NCBI RefSeq assembly: GCF_009928525.1 | Contig: NZ_JAABOK010000012.1 | Location: 1-64,000 of the forward strand | Direction: 5' to 3' | Source of the DNA: Chitinophaga solisilvae | GTDB lineage: Bacteria; Bacteroidota; Bacteroidia; Chitinophagales; Chitinophagaceae | DNA length: 64,000 nt | Shown: positions 9,514 to 17,404 of the stretch, one piece after another | How the letters are laid out: the number at the start of each line of letters is the position of its first letter | Numbering within the stretch: the first letter of the stretch is position 1 | The notes under the pieces: model-generated | The model's database searches: none | Told to the model about the DNA's origin: nothing | What the model saw: the letters and a program-made list of their open reading frames with translations, nothing else | Made by a program: the position numbers and the translations under genes

Positions 9514-9617
9514 CATCCTGCATTTCCTGCTTAATGGCCGGCTTTGACCACCTGCCTGTTTCCGGTGACAAAATGCAGTATGCCTAAAAATCAATCTTTT
9601 ATGATTTTAAATATATT

Positions 9618-9663
9618 TAGTCTATAGAATTAGTAGGATATTATTTTTTTTGCTGTATATTTG
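9618..9663 (+). promoter_or_regulatory. Promoter with shared operator upstream of the peroxiredoxin-like gene
   Basis: TAGTCTATAGAATTAGTAG at 9618-9636 is followed by a -7 box TATATTTG at 9656-9663, 75 nt before the ATG. The 19-mer recurs exactly at the TonB receptor promoter (39374-39392). It is built around the palindrome TCTATAGA with partly symmetrical flanks, as expected for a regulator site. Here it overlaps the -33 position. Confidence 0.7.
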
Positions 9664-9738
9664 CTCCAGGATCTATAACTGTAACAAAATATACACCTGC
9701 AACGGCCGTTTTATCAGCCATTAACTAAATCAGCGAAC

Positions 9739-10362
9739 ATGTCTACTTTACACAGATACGCAGACTACCTGCCCCAGGAGATACCGGAGAGTTTCCCCAG
9801 CCCCGTAAGAAACCGCGAGCGCATAAAACCCCTTGCTACCGGAGATTTTTTCCCCGATTTTTTTATTGAAGAAGATAAGGTAATCAGCAGTGCGCAGCTG
9901 TTGCAGCACCTGAAAGCGGGAACGTCCCTGCATCTGCTGACAGGGCAGCCGTTGGTGATTGCGTTTTATTCGGTTAACTGGAATGAGTACGGAGATCACC
10001 TGCTGGCGCAGCTGCAGGAGCATCATGCGGCTATTGAAGCTACCGGCGCACGTTTGCTGGTACTGTCCAGCGAACAGCGGAAACACTTTACCGCCTTTAA
10101 TAAGGAACAGCTTCCGTTTGATGTGGCCTGGGATGTACAGCACCGCATTGCCCGCAAGGCAGGTATTTATAAAGAGTCAGATCCTATCTGGGGCCGCGTT
10201 TCCGGCGTCAATGCTGATGTGCCGGTACCGGCAGTATTTGTGGTAACGCCATCACTGGAAATTACCTACAGCTTCACGGATACCTTCATGCAGCGGACGT
10301 TTCAGGCAGACGAGCTGCTGGCAGCCCTGATGGAAAAAAAGAACCTGGCTATCAGTGCATAA
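9739..10362 (+). CDS. Cysteine-free peroxiredoxin-like protein
   Basis: A 207-residue protein with the thioredoxin-fold layout of AhpC/TSA peroxiredoxins: the strand LVIAFYSVNW, a helix, LLVLSSEQ, then PAVFVVTPSLEI. Where active members have a catalytic Cys (FY..WCP.C), this one reads FYSVNWNEYG, and the whole protein contains no cysteine. It therefore cannot be a thiol peroxidase; a binding or structural role is more likely. It shares a 19-bp operator with the TonB receptor at 36-39 kb. Its stop codon abuts the stop of the convergent serine hydrolase with no gap. Confidence 0.7.
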   Translation: MSTLHRYADYLPQEIPESFPSPVRNRERIKPLATGDFFPDFFIEEDKVISSAQLLQHLKAGTSLHLLTGQPLVIAFYSVNWNEYGDHLLAQLQEHHAAIEATGARLLVLSSEQRKHFTAFNKEQLPFDVAWDVQHRIARKAGIYKESDPIWGRVSGVNADVPVPAVFVVTPSLEITYSFTDTFMQRTFQADELLAALMEKKNLAISA

Positions 10363-11646
10363 TTAATCGTTGATAGCCTGGTATACCAGCACTTTATATT
10401 TATCATTCAGCTCCCCGTGAGTGGTGGGCCAGATGTTTTTATAAATAATCCCGATGAGTTTTTCTTTGGGATCAGCCCAGTAGGCGGTGTTAAACATGCC
10501 GCCCCAGCTGAAAACACCCGCGGGCAGCAGGCTTACGCCGCTGCTTTTTTCATTGACCACCGCAAAGCCCAGTCCGAAATTATCCTGGCTGTTCCAGCCT
10601 GTAGGAAGGTCCCCGGTCTGGTTCATTGTCATAATCCTTACGGTATTGCGGCTCAGTATTCTCACACCGTTATAGCTGCCTCCGTTCAGCAGCATCTGCA
10701 GAAAAATGGCATAGTCGTACATCGTGGATGAAAGTCCGCCTCCGCCGGAGAAGTAACTGCCTTTCATTTTCGGGTAGTCCGGTATCAGCCTGGCTCCCTG
10801 TAATTCAATATCCGCCGGCATGGGCGCTATCAGCTTCGTTTTTTTGTCTTCCGAATATAAAGTAACCAGCCTGCCTTGTTTTTCCGGGGGAAGATAGAAA
10901 TAGGTATCCTTCATGCCCAGCGGGGTAAAGAGGCGATCGCGCAGGAACTGATCCAGCGGTTTACCGGAAAGCACTTCGATCAGGTATCCCAGTACGTCGG
11001 TGTTCAGGCCGTAGGTCCATTTTTCACCGGGGTTATGGAACAGCGGCAGTTTGCCCAGGATCTTCATTTTATCCGCCAGCAGGGCATCTTTAACGCCGAT
11101 ACCGGCTATCACACCGGCTTTGGCATAGATGGCATTTGCTTCCTTGCTGCCTATCTGGGCATACCCGATACCGGAGGTATGGGTCAGCAGGTGACGGATG
11201 GTAATTTCCCGTGTAGCCGGCTCCGTGGTCCAGGAGCTGTCTGCCGGGTTGAATGTTTTCAGCACCTGCGGCCGGGCAAATTCCGGGATGTATCTGGAAA
11301 CAGGGTCGTCCAGGAGGAATTTACCTTCTTCATACAGGGTCATCAGCGCCACGCTGGTAATGGCTTTGGTCTGGGAGGCAATGCGGAAAATGTTATCGGT
11401 TTTCTCCGGTGTTTTCAAGGCGGTGTTATCATAACCGAAAGCCTTGTTATACACTATTTTACCATCACGTATAACCATGGCCGTTACTCCGTTGACATAT
11501 CCCCTGCTGATATATTCAAGAATGAGGGTATCTATCCGGTTCAGTCTTTCGGCTGACATGCCGGCGGCGGCAGGGGCAGCCGGACGGAGCAGCTGGGCGC
11601 GGGCTGCCAGGGGGAGCAGGGCCAGCAGCAACATATATTTCTTCAT
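10363..11646 (-). CDS. Serine hydrolase, class C beta-lactamase family
   Basis: A 427-residue exported protein with an N-terminal signal peptide (MKKYMLLLALLPLAARAQ). It carries the beta-lactamase/DD-peptidase motifs: SxxK as SQTK near residue 92 and YxN as YGLN in KWTYGLNTD. A late glycine-rich segment GVFSWGGMFNT occupies the position of the HxG or KTG motif. These proteins are mostly esterases or peptidases rather than true beta-lactamases, and the substrate cannot be assigned. It is transcribed alone, convergent with the peroxiredoxin-like gene. Confidence 0.88.
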   Translation of the reverse strand: MKKYMLLLALLPLAARAQLLRPAAPAAAGMSAERLNRIDTLILEYISRGYVNGVTAMVIRDGKIVYNKAFGYDNTALKTPEKTDNIFRIASQTKAITSVALMTLYEEGKFLLDDPVSRYIPEFARPQVLKTFNPADSSWTTEPATREITIRHLLTHTSGIGYAQIGSKEANAIYAKAGVIAGIGVKDALLADKMKILGKLPLFHNPGEKWTYGLNTDVLGYLIEVLSGKPLDQFLRDRLFTPLGMKDTYFYLPPEKQGRLVTLYSEDKKTKLIAPMPADIELQGARLIPDYPKMKGSYFSGGGGLSSTMYDYAIFLQMLLNGGSYNGVRILSRNTVRIMTMNQTGDLPTGWNSQDNFGLGFAVVNEKSSGVSLLPAGVFSWGGMFNTAYWADPKEKLIGIIYKNIWPTTHGELNDKYKVLVYQAIND

Positions 11647-11732
11647 AAATATGCTTTAAATCAGATGAATGTAGGATGCCGGAGGCAATATAAGATAAGC
11701 TGAATTATGTTGACTTGCAAGTTATTGTTAAC

Positions 11733-11780
11733 TGCGAATTACGAATTGCGAATTATGAATTACGAATGTGGAGCGGAGGT
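11733..11780. repeat. Solitary LIR arm (ATTACGA-type), no partner
   Basis: Tandem heptamers of the ATTACGA/ATTGCGA type lead into AATGTGGAGCGGAGGTCAC, matching the left arm of LIR-2 for about 40 nt. No complementary right arm follows within several hundred bases. It lies in the divergent gap between the hydrolase and the LuxR gene. It is either a decayed copy or an intermediate. Confidence 0.75.
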
Positions 11781-11986
11781 CACTGCTTATTCCTGCCTTA
11801 TTTGTAAAATCGATTTTTCTGAATGAAACCTTTGTGTAGCAATGGTTTGGGGTTTTGTGTATGCTGACTAACGCTGACGTATACACTGAGAAAGGTGGTC
11901 ATCCGGCTTGACCAAATGACACCCGTATTTTTCCCGTTTTCAAAAAATACCCACTACTAGGTATTTTCTGACTGCAGTGATTCTGC

Positions 11987-12116
11987 TATCTTTGTTCCGC
12001 AGAATATTATCATTATTCTATACATCGCATAAGCTAATACTGTTCCGAAGATCATCATATTTTTACCCCCAAAAAAAGGTCTCTTTCACACAGGAAGGGA
12101 CCTTTCTGTTTTTTTA
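11987..12116 (+). ncRNA. Candidate small RNA between promoter and terminator
   Basis: A perfect -7 box TATCTTTG (11987-11994) predicts a start near 12000. About 75 nt later a hairpin (12075-12085 paired with 12095-12105, 11 bp with one wobble) runs into CTGTTTTTTTA, a Rho-independent terminator. No convincing reading frame lies between. A second -7 box follows the terminator, so the LuxR gene does not depend on this transcript. It is either a free RNA of about 110 nt or a terminated leader. No known RNA family was recognised. Confidence 0.5.
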
Positions 12117-12118
12117 TA

Positions 12119-12126
12119 TACATTTG
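12119..12126 (+). promoter_or_regulatory. -7 box (TACATTTG) for the LuxR-type gene
   Basis: TACATTTG matches TAnnTTTG and lies just after the terminator of the candidate small RNA, 70 nt before the ATG at 12197. The T-rich stretch upstream has no obvious -33 element. Confidence 0.5.
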
Positions 12127-12196
12127 CGGTCAGAGCAGATGCGCTATCAACCATTATCTTTTACCTATACATCTTTATACATCTTTTTCGCAGGAC

Positions 12197-12886
12197 ATGA
12201 GTACGTATTCCGAATTGCCACAGAATGCCGGTTTTGAGGACAAGCTGCAGGCACTGCAGGCCATAGAACATGAGCTGCCCGCTGTATTTATTGTCATGAA
12301 TGTGGAACAGGGATTTGTGGAATACATGTCCCGTAAAGGCCGCCAGCAGCTGGATGTAACACTGGAAGAACTGAAAGCAATGGGTACCGCCTACTTTGAT
12401 ACCTACTTTAATCCGCACGACGCAGCTGATTACATTCCTAAAATAACCGCCATGCTGGCCGCTCCGCAGGAAGAAGACCTGACGGTTTCCTTTTTCCAGC
12501 AGGTAAGACTGGCGCCCTCCCGAGACTGGGTATGGCATCTGAGCACCACCCGCGTATTCATGCGCAATGCCGCCGGCATACCTACCCATGCTATCACCTG
12601 CGCCATTCCTATCGATCCGCTGCATCATGTTACCAGCAAGGTAAACAGGCTGCTGGAAGAAAATAATTTCCTGCGCCGCAACCAGCACATCTATGCAGCC
12701 CTGACCAAACGGGAAAAGGAAATATTAAGGCTGATGGCACTCGGCTTCAGCTCCGGTGAAATAGCAGAAAAAGTGCATATCTCCGAGAAAACCGCCGTTA
12801 CCCATCGCCGTAATATCAAAAGTAAAATCGGCGCACAATCCGGATACGATCTTACCAGCTTCGCCCAGGCGTTTGACCTGATTTAA
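12197..12886 (+). CDS. LuxR-family regulator with PAS-like sensor domain
   Basis: A 229-residue regulator. The N-terminal part (about 15-140) has PAS-fold character (LPAVFIVMNVEQGFVEYMS; later WHLSTTRVFMRN). The C-terminal 65 residues are a clear LuxR/GerE helix-turn-helix: LTKREKEILRLMALGFSSGEIAEKVHISEKTAVTHRRNI... with the usual spacing. No receiver domain is present, so it probably senses a small molecule or works without phosphorylation. It is followed by an AraC-type gene with its own promoter. Confidence 0.88.
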   Translation: MSTYSELPQNAGFEDKLQALQAIEHELPAVFIVMNVEQGFVEYMSRKGRQQLDVTLEELKAMGTAYFDTYFNPHDAADYIPKITAMLAAPQEEDLTVSFFQQVRLAPSRDWVWHLSTTRVFMRNAAGIPTHAITCAIPIDPLHHVTSKVNRLLEENNFLRRNQHIYAALTKREKEILRLMALGFSSGEIAEKVHISEKTAVTHRRNIKSKIGAQSGYDLTSFAQAFDLI

Positions 12887-12904
12887 CAAATCAATTTATG
12901 TTTG
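12872..12904 (+). promoter_or_regulatory. Promoter of the AraC-type gene
   Basis: TTTG at 12872-12875, a 21-nt spacer and TATGTTTG at 12897-12904 match the Bacteroidota TTTG...TAnnTTTG pattern. The predicted start near 12911 leaves a GTG at 12917 almost without leader and favours the ATG at 12965. Confidence 0.65.
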
Positions 12905-12964
12905 TATTTTTAACAGGTGAATAACCGCCGCAGCCGGACAGTAAAGACGGCCGCCGGAACTTAT

Positions 12965-13867
12965 ATGGAAGAGAAAAAGGTTCAGACCTACAACAACGGA
13001 ACAATCACCAGTACTGTCTGGGAATGCGATGGCATCAGGATGGGACATGCGCTCTCCTCCTTCAATGAATGCTTTACCTTTCCCGCCCACAGTGATACGG
13101 ATGTGATCAGAATGCACTTCGGACTGAAAGGCGATTATATCTTCGAATACAAGCAACTCAATACCACGTATGATCTGAACGGCGGGCATCATAATATCAT
13201 GTACTCCCACCCTTTCGATATTATCATTCAGAACAAAACCCTGTCACTCGAAACCTTTGGCATACAGATGCCCAGGGAGATGTTTATTGAATTCACCCAG
13301 CAGGCTACTGACCAGCTGAAGCGCTTCTCTGAAAACATTATCAACGGGAAACCCTGTATGCTGTCAGAGAAATGGGGCCCGCTGGAAACCGGTATCCAGC
13401 AGGCGATTGCACAGATTATTCATTGTAAGTACGCGGGGCATTTCAAGAAATTATTCCTGCTCTCCAAAAGTATAGAGCTGCTGGTATTGTCCGCCGAATC
13501 CTGCCAGGCCGCTACCAGCAAGGAAAATGTGTTTCTCAAAAGAAAAACCGATAAGGAAAAGATTGTGGCGGTGCGCGACCTGCTGATAGAGCGGCTGGAT
13601 TCGCCTCCCAGCCTGTCTGAAATTGCCCGTGCTGTAGGATTGAACGAATACAAACTGAAACGGGGTTTCAAGGAAGAATTCAATAATACTGTTTTCGGCT
13701 ACCTGACCGATCAGCGCCTGCAACTGGCACACCGGTATCTCCGCGATACCGGTAAAACAGCGGCTGAAATATCGGCTGAGCTGGGCTATTCCACACCGCA
13801 GCACTTCAATAATGCTTTCAAGAAAAAATTCGGGTTCACTCCCTTTTCGGTTAGAAATAATCCTTAA
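12965..13867 (+). CDS. AraC-family transcriptional regulator
   Basis: A 300-residue regulator when started at the ATG at 12965; an in-frame GTG at 12917 would add 16 residues but falls next to the predicted transcription start. The first ~190 residues are a variable sensor domain without a recognised ligand pocket. The C-terminal ~90 residues form the double helix-turn-helix: PSLSEIARAVGLNEYKLKRGF, then AAEISAELGYSTPQHFNNAFKKKFGFTP. The SRPBCC gene 79 nt downstream is a possible target by position only. Confidence 0.88.
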   Translation: MEEKKVQTYNNGTITSTVWECDGIRMGHALSSFNECFTFPAHSDTDVIRMHFGLKGDYIFEYKQLNTTYDLNGGHHNIMYSHPFDIIIQNKTLSLETFGIQMPREMFIEFTQQATDQLKRFSENIINGKPCMLSEKWGPLETGIQQAIAQIIHCKYAGHFKKLFLLSKSIELLVLSAESCQAATSKENVFLKRKTDKEKIVAVRDLLIERLDSPPSLSEIARAVGLNEYKLKRGFKEEFNNTVFGYLTDQRLQLAHRYLRDTGKTAAEISAELGYSTPQHFNNAFKKKFGFTPFSVRNNP

Positions 13868-13945
13868 AATGCAATGCCTTCTTTTCCAGCTCTCATAATT
13901 TTGGGCTGTCATCACCTATCTGATTACCTTTAAAACACATTTAAA

Positions 13946-14398
13946 ATGAGCAAAGAATTATTCGTAAGAAATAATATCACCATCAATGCGCCTGCGGCAG
14001 CAGTATGGGACGCGCTGGTAAATCCGGCCAGGACAAAGCAGTACATGTTCGGTTGCGAAACTGTGTCAGACTGGAAGAAAGGCAGCGAACTGTTATGGAA
14101 GATGATACATGAAGGAAAAGAACTGATTGCGGTTAAAGGAAATATCGAAGAAATTATTCCGGGCAAACGGTTAATTTATACCACCATTGACCCGAACTCC
14201 GATATTGACGATACTTCTGAAAAATACCTGCAGGTAACCTATGACCTCACGGAAGATAACGGACAGACCCTGCTGCAGGTCAGCCAGGGCAATTATGCCA
14301 CCGTGAATGAAGGTGAAAGAAGATTCCGGGAAGCGGAGGAGGCCGGTGGCTGGAGCGCTTTGCTGGAAGAGATTAAAAAACTCGTTGAGGCAAACTAA
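13946..14398 (+). CDS. SRPBCC (AHSA1-like) domain protein
   Basis: A 150-residue single-domain protein of the START/AHSA1 superfamily. ITINAPAAAVWDALVNPARTKQYMFG is the standard first strand and helix, and the C-terminal helix GGWSALLEEIKKLVE closes the hydrophobic pocket. Such proteins bind lipids or other hydrophobic ligands; the ligand is unknown. It lies downstream of two regulators and 5 nt ahead of a short reading frame that resembles the tail of another protein of this superfamily. Confidence 0.85.
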   Translation: MSKELFVRNNITINAPAAAVWDALVNPARTKQYMFGCETVSDWKKGSELLWKMIHEGKELIAVKGNIEEIIPGKRLIYTTIDPNSDIDDTSEKYLQVTYDLTEDNGQTLLQVSQGNYATVNEGERRFREAEEAGGWSALLEEIKKLVEAN

Positions 14399-14403
14399 CT
14401 GAA

Positions 14404-14643
14404 ATGACTATACGTTATTTTCCGGTGCTGTTTCAACCAGTACCGGAAAATATTGTAACTGCACTAGATGGAACGTATGAGCTGGAACCTTTATCTGGCG
14501 GCATTTGCAGACTGCATCTCTATAGTCATTTCAAACTGGCCACCAGCTTTAACTTTTATGCCAGCTGGTGGGCGTCGTGGATCATGAAGGACATTCAGCA
14601 GAACATCCTGCAGGTAATCCGGCATCGTGCCGAAGGGCAGTAA
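14404..14643 (+). pseudogene. Short SRPBCC-like remnant or tail fragment
   Basis: A 79-codon frame beginning 5 nt after the SRPBCC gene. The text ALDGTYELEPLSGGICRLHLY and the helix ASWWASWIMKDIQQNILQVI look like the last strands and the C-terminal helix of a larger SRPBCC-type protein, while the N-terminal half is absent. A stop codon lies 15 bases upstream in frame. It may be the remnant of a deleted gene, or a small translated protein. Its stop abuts the stop of the convergent transporter. Confidence 0.45.
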
Positions 14644-16275
14644 TTACCAGAACACGGTATATAACGCGGCAAGAATACCAATAATAATCACGGAGGCTAC
14701 TACAAATCCGGCGGAAGTCCGGAACAGGGAAGTATCTACTTCTATTGTATGCGCATCATCGTCCTGCCTTGGTTTCAGTAAACTCATCACTATCATGATA
14801 GCCACAATTAATCCGAATGTTATCGACATCCTGTCGAGGAACGGATAATCGGGAAAGGCGCCGTTTGTCCATACGGGCAGGAATTTGAGCACGGTAGAAA
14901 CAGGGATGGTCAGCAATGCGCCGGTGAGGGCAGCCGCGGCAGTAGTGCGTTTCCAGAAGAATCCCAGCAGGAAGATAGCGAGTACGCCGGGAGAAATAAA
15001 GCCCACATATTCCTGAATGAACTGATATGCCTGATCCAGGGAACGCAGCAGGGGCGTAACAATGGCGGCGAGCAGCATGGCAACGATCACCGCCCATCTG
15101 CCTACCCTGACAAGCTGCTGTTCTGATGCTTCCCGATGAAAGAACTTTCTGTAAATATCCAGTGAAAAAATAGTGGAAATACTGTTGGCCTTACCGGCAA
15201 GCGAAGCGACAATAGCGGCGGTGAGCGCCGCAAAGGCAACGCCTTTCAGTCCTGGTGGTAAAAGATTCATCAGCGTAGGATAAGCGTGGTCCGGTTTGAT
15301 ATGACCTGCAGCATCTGTCATCTCCTGCTGGAACATCCCGTTTTTATGCAGTACATACATAACGATACCGGGCAATACTGCAATGACAGGTACGAGTAAT
15401 TTAAGGAAGGCGGCAAACAGGATTCCTTTCCGAGCGGTAGGCAGACTGGCTCCCAGTGCGCGTTGTGTAATATATTGATTACATCCCCAGTAGGCAAGAT
15501 TGTTGATCCACATACCGCCGATCAATACAGAAAGGCCGGGAAGATCTTTATAGTAGGGATTACTTTTATCAAAGATCATATGAAAATGCGTGGGCGCTTC
15601 TTTTCTCAGTACAGATAACCCTTTGATGATATTGCTGCCATGACCTGTTTTTTCTGCCAGCAGTGACAGCGCAAGATAGGTGGTTACCAGTCCGCCGATA
15701 ATCAATACCAGTACCTGCACAACATCTGTATAACCGATTACTTTCATGCCTCCCAGCGTAACGATCACGGCAAATATGCACAGGCCCGCAATACACCATT
15801 CAAAGGGAATGGCGGAGATGGAAGCAATGGCCAGTGCACCGAGATAGATGATGGAGGTAAGGTTCACGAAAACATATACCAGCAGCCAGAATACCGCCAT
15901 TACGGTACTGACCTTATCATTATACCGCTGCGCCAGGAACTGCGGCATGGTATAGATTTTATTTTTGAGGTACACGGGAATGAAGAATACGGCAACGATG
16001 ATGAGCGTGGCGGCCGCCATCCATTCGTAGGTGGAAATAGCCAGCCCGAGTGCAAATCCGGAGCCGGACATCCCGATAAAATGTTCTGCTGAGATATTGG
16101 AAGCAATCAGCGAGGCACCGATAGCCCACCAGGTAAGGGAGCCTTCCGCGAGGAAAAAATCTTTGGAACTGGTGCTGGCGGCTTTCTTCCGTTGATATAC
16201 GTAACAGCCGTAGGCTGCAATGGCAATAAAGTAGATGAAGAAAACGATGTAATCAGCTAGTTGCAGCTTATTCAT
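14644..16275 (-). CDS. Sodium:solute symporter (SSS family)
   Basis: A 543-residue transporter with about 13-14 hydrophobic segments, from the sodium-coupled SSS/SGLT family. YVYQRKK after the first helix and FFLAEGSLTWWAIGASLIASNISAEHFIGMSGSGF are typical, as is the sugar-transporter-like NNLAYWGCNQYITQRALGA region. I place the start at the second in-frame ATG (16275), just before NKLQLADYIVFF; the longer frame adds 18 hydrophilic residues. It follows the inositol oxygenase gene on the same strand, so myo-inositol or a related sugar is the likely cargo. Confidence 0.9.
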   Translation of the reverse strand: MNKLQLADYIVFFIYFIAIAAYGCYVYQRKKAASTSSKDFFLAEGSLTWWAIGASLIASNISAEHFIGMSGSGFALGLAISTYEWMAAATLIIVAVFFIPVYLKNKIYTMPQFLAQRYNDKVSTVMAVFWLLVYVFVNLTSIIYLGALAIASISAIPFEWCIAGLCIFAVIVTLGGMKVIGYTDVVQVLVLIIGGLVTTYLALSLLAEKTGHGSNIIKGLSVLRKEAPTHFHMIFDKSNPYYKDLPGLSVLIGGMWINNLAYWGCNQYITQRALGASLPTARKGILFAAFLKLLVPVIAVLPGIVMYVLHKNGMFQQEMTDAAGHIKPDHAYPTLMNLLPPGLKGVAFAALTAAIVASLAGKANSISTIFSLDIYRKFFHREASEQQLVRVGRWAVIVAMLLAAIVTPLLRSLDQAYQFIQEYVGFISPGVLAIFLLGFFWKRTTAAAALTGALLTIPVSTVLKFLPVWTNGAFPDYPFLDRMSITFGLIVAIMIVMSLLKPRQDDDAHTIEVDTSLFRTSAGFVVASVIIIGILAALYTVFW

Positions 16276-16339
16276 GTAAGTTGGATAAGTGGTGGAATTC
16301 AGTTGATGGTTGATATGGATAAGATACACTTATTTCTCC

Positions 16340-16358
16340 GTTCCCCCAAAGGGGGAAC
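16340..16358. other. Intercistronic hairpin between inositol oxygenase and transporter genes
   Basis: GTTCCCCCAAAGGGGGAAC forms an 8-bp GC-rich stem with a 3-nt loop. No T-run follows on either strand. It lies in the 137-nt gap of a likely operon and could limit decay or expression of the downstream transporter message. Confidence 0.6.
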
Positions 16359-16412
16359 ACACTTGCACTGTCAGAAAAAAATAAAGGTGACGGGTTTTTC
16401 AGATAAGAATAG

Positions 16413-17300
16413 TCAGAATTTTAAGGTGTCGGGTAAATATTTGGCTACAAGATCTTCGTAGTAAGGACGCAGCTTATTCCAGTCCGGCGGCACCGGGTTT
16501 TTGGAATACAGGTCGTATGGGTTGAAGAGTTTCACCCATTTGAGCATTTCGCGGTCGTGGTCATCGAGCAGGTATTCGTAGGCGCCTTCGCGGTGCCAGG
16601 CGTAGAAGGAGTGATAGCGCAGCATGTACAGTCCCTGTTCGGGCAGGTGATTTTTCATCATCTGGTACACGTATTCATCGTGCCCCCAGGAGAGGTGTAC
16701 GTTGCGGAGGCCGCAGCCGCTGGAATATATGCCGGTGCCTTCCTGGTATTCCGGTTTGTTATAGTCGGGGTTGTTGCGGAAATATTCCGGGTAAACCACT
16801 TTATCGGAATAGGGGCATCCAACGGGGAAGGTATCACCCACAACGGCCCATTGTGGTTCTCCGAAGAGGCAGAGTACTTTACCCATATCGTGCATCAGGC
16901 CGGTAAGCACCATCCAGTCGGGGTGGCCGTCGTTCCGGATGGCTTCCGATGTTTGCAGCAGGTGCTGGAACTGATCCAGGTCGGTATCCGGATCGGAGTC
17001 GTCTACCAGCTGGTTCAGGAAGTTGAAGGCATCCCATACGGGCATTTCCTTTTTATTGAACTGCAGAAAATCTGCTCTTTTCTGTGTTACAAAATCGTAT
17101 GTCTGATAAGTATGGTTCAGGCGGTAGAATTCGCGCACGGTATCTCTTTCCGGGTTGTCGTAGTTCCGGTATTCATCTGTGGATTTCCCGGCAGCAATGC
17201 TTTCAGGAGACGGGTATCTTTCCAGTACGGCATCTTCCCACTGGTCAAGGCTTTCTAACGGATTGATTTCTTTTTCTGAGAATGAACGTGGCTGCTCCAT
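16413..17300 (-). CDS. Inositol oxygenase (MIOX family)
   Basis: A 295-residue protein closely resembling eukaryote-type myo-inositol oxygenase, the di-iron enzyme that cleaves myo-inositol to D-glucuronate. The metal-site residues are visible in VLTGLMHDMGKVL (HD pair), HLSWGHDEYVYQMM and LRYHSFYAWHREGAYEYLL. The substrate loop DDSDPDTDL is also present, and length matches the family. It pairs with an SSS transporter downstream and a divergent LacI-type regulator, making a compact inositol or inositol-derived uronate module. The usual bacterial iol genes are not in view. Confidence 0.92.
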   Translation of the reverse strand: MEQPRSFSEKEINPLESLDQWEDAVLERYPSPESIAAGKSTDEYRNYDNPERDTVREFYRLNHTYQTYDFVTQKRADFLQFNKKEMPVWDAFNFLNQLVDDSDPDTDLDQFQHLLQTSEAIRNDGHPDWMVLTGLMHDMGKVLCLFGEPQWAVVGDTFPVGCPYSDKVVYPEYFRNNPDYNKPEYQEGTGIYSSGCGLRNVHLSWGHDEYVYQMMKNHLPEQGLYMLRYHSFYAWHREGAYEYLLDDHDREMLKWVKLFNPYDLYSKNPVPPDWNKLRPYYEDLVAKYLPDTLKF

Positions 17301-17375
17301 GGCGGACTGGTTTTATATTTCACTTTAAATTTCGGCAATTCAGGCAGAAGTTTCACCGAAAGCGCGGGTTTTATT

Positions 17376-17393
17376 TACGAAACCGGTTTCGTA
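17376..17393. promoter_or_regulatory. Perfect palindromic LacI-type operator
   Basis: TACGAAACCGGTTTCGTA is an 18-bp perfect palindrome with the central CG typical of LacI/GalR sites. It lies 11 nt before the lacI-type ATG and 75 nt from the inositol oxygenase start, placed to control both divergent transcripts. Confidence 0.85.
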
Positions 17394-17404
17394 GATTTAG
17401 TACG

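Noticed and set aside
12896..13210. Antisense frame opposite the AraC gene
   Set aside because: It is a shadow of the real regulator gene, with no start signal.
17282..17404. Longer start of the LacI-type regulator
   Set aside because: The extension crosses the palindromic operator and the inositol oxygenase start and has no homology; the helix-turn-helix begins right after 17405.
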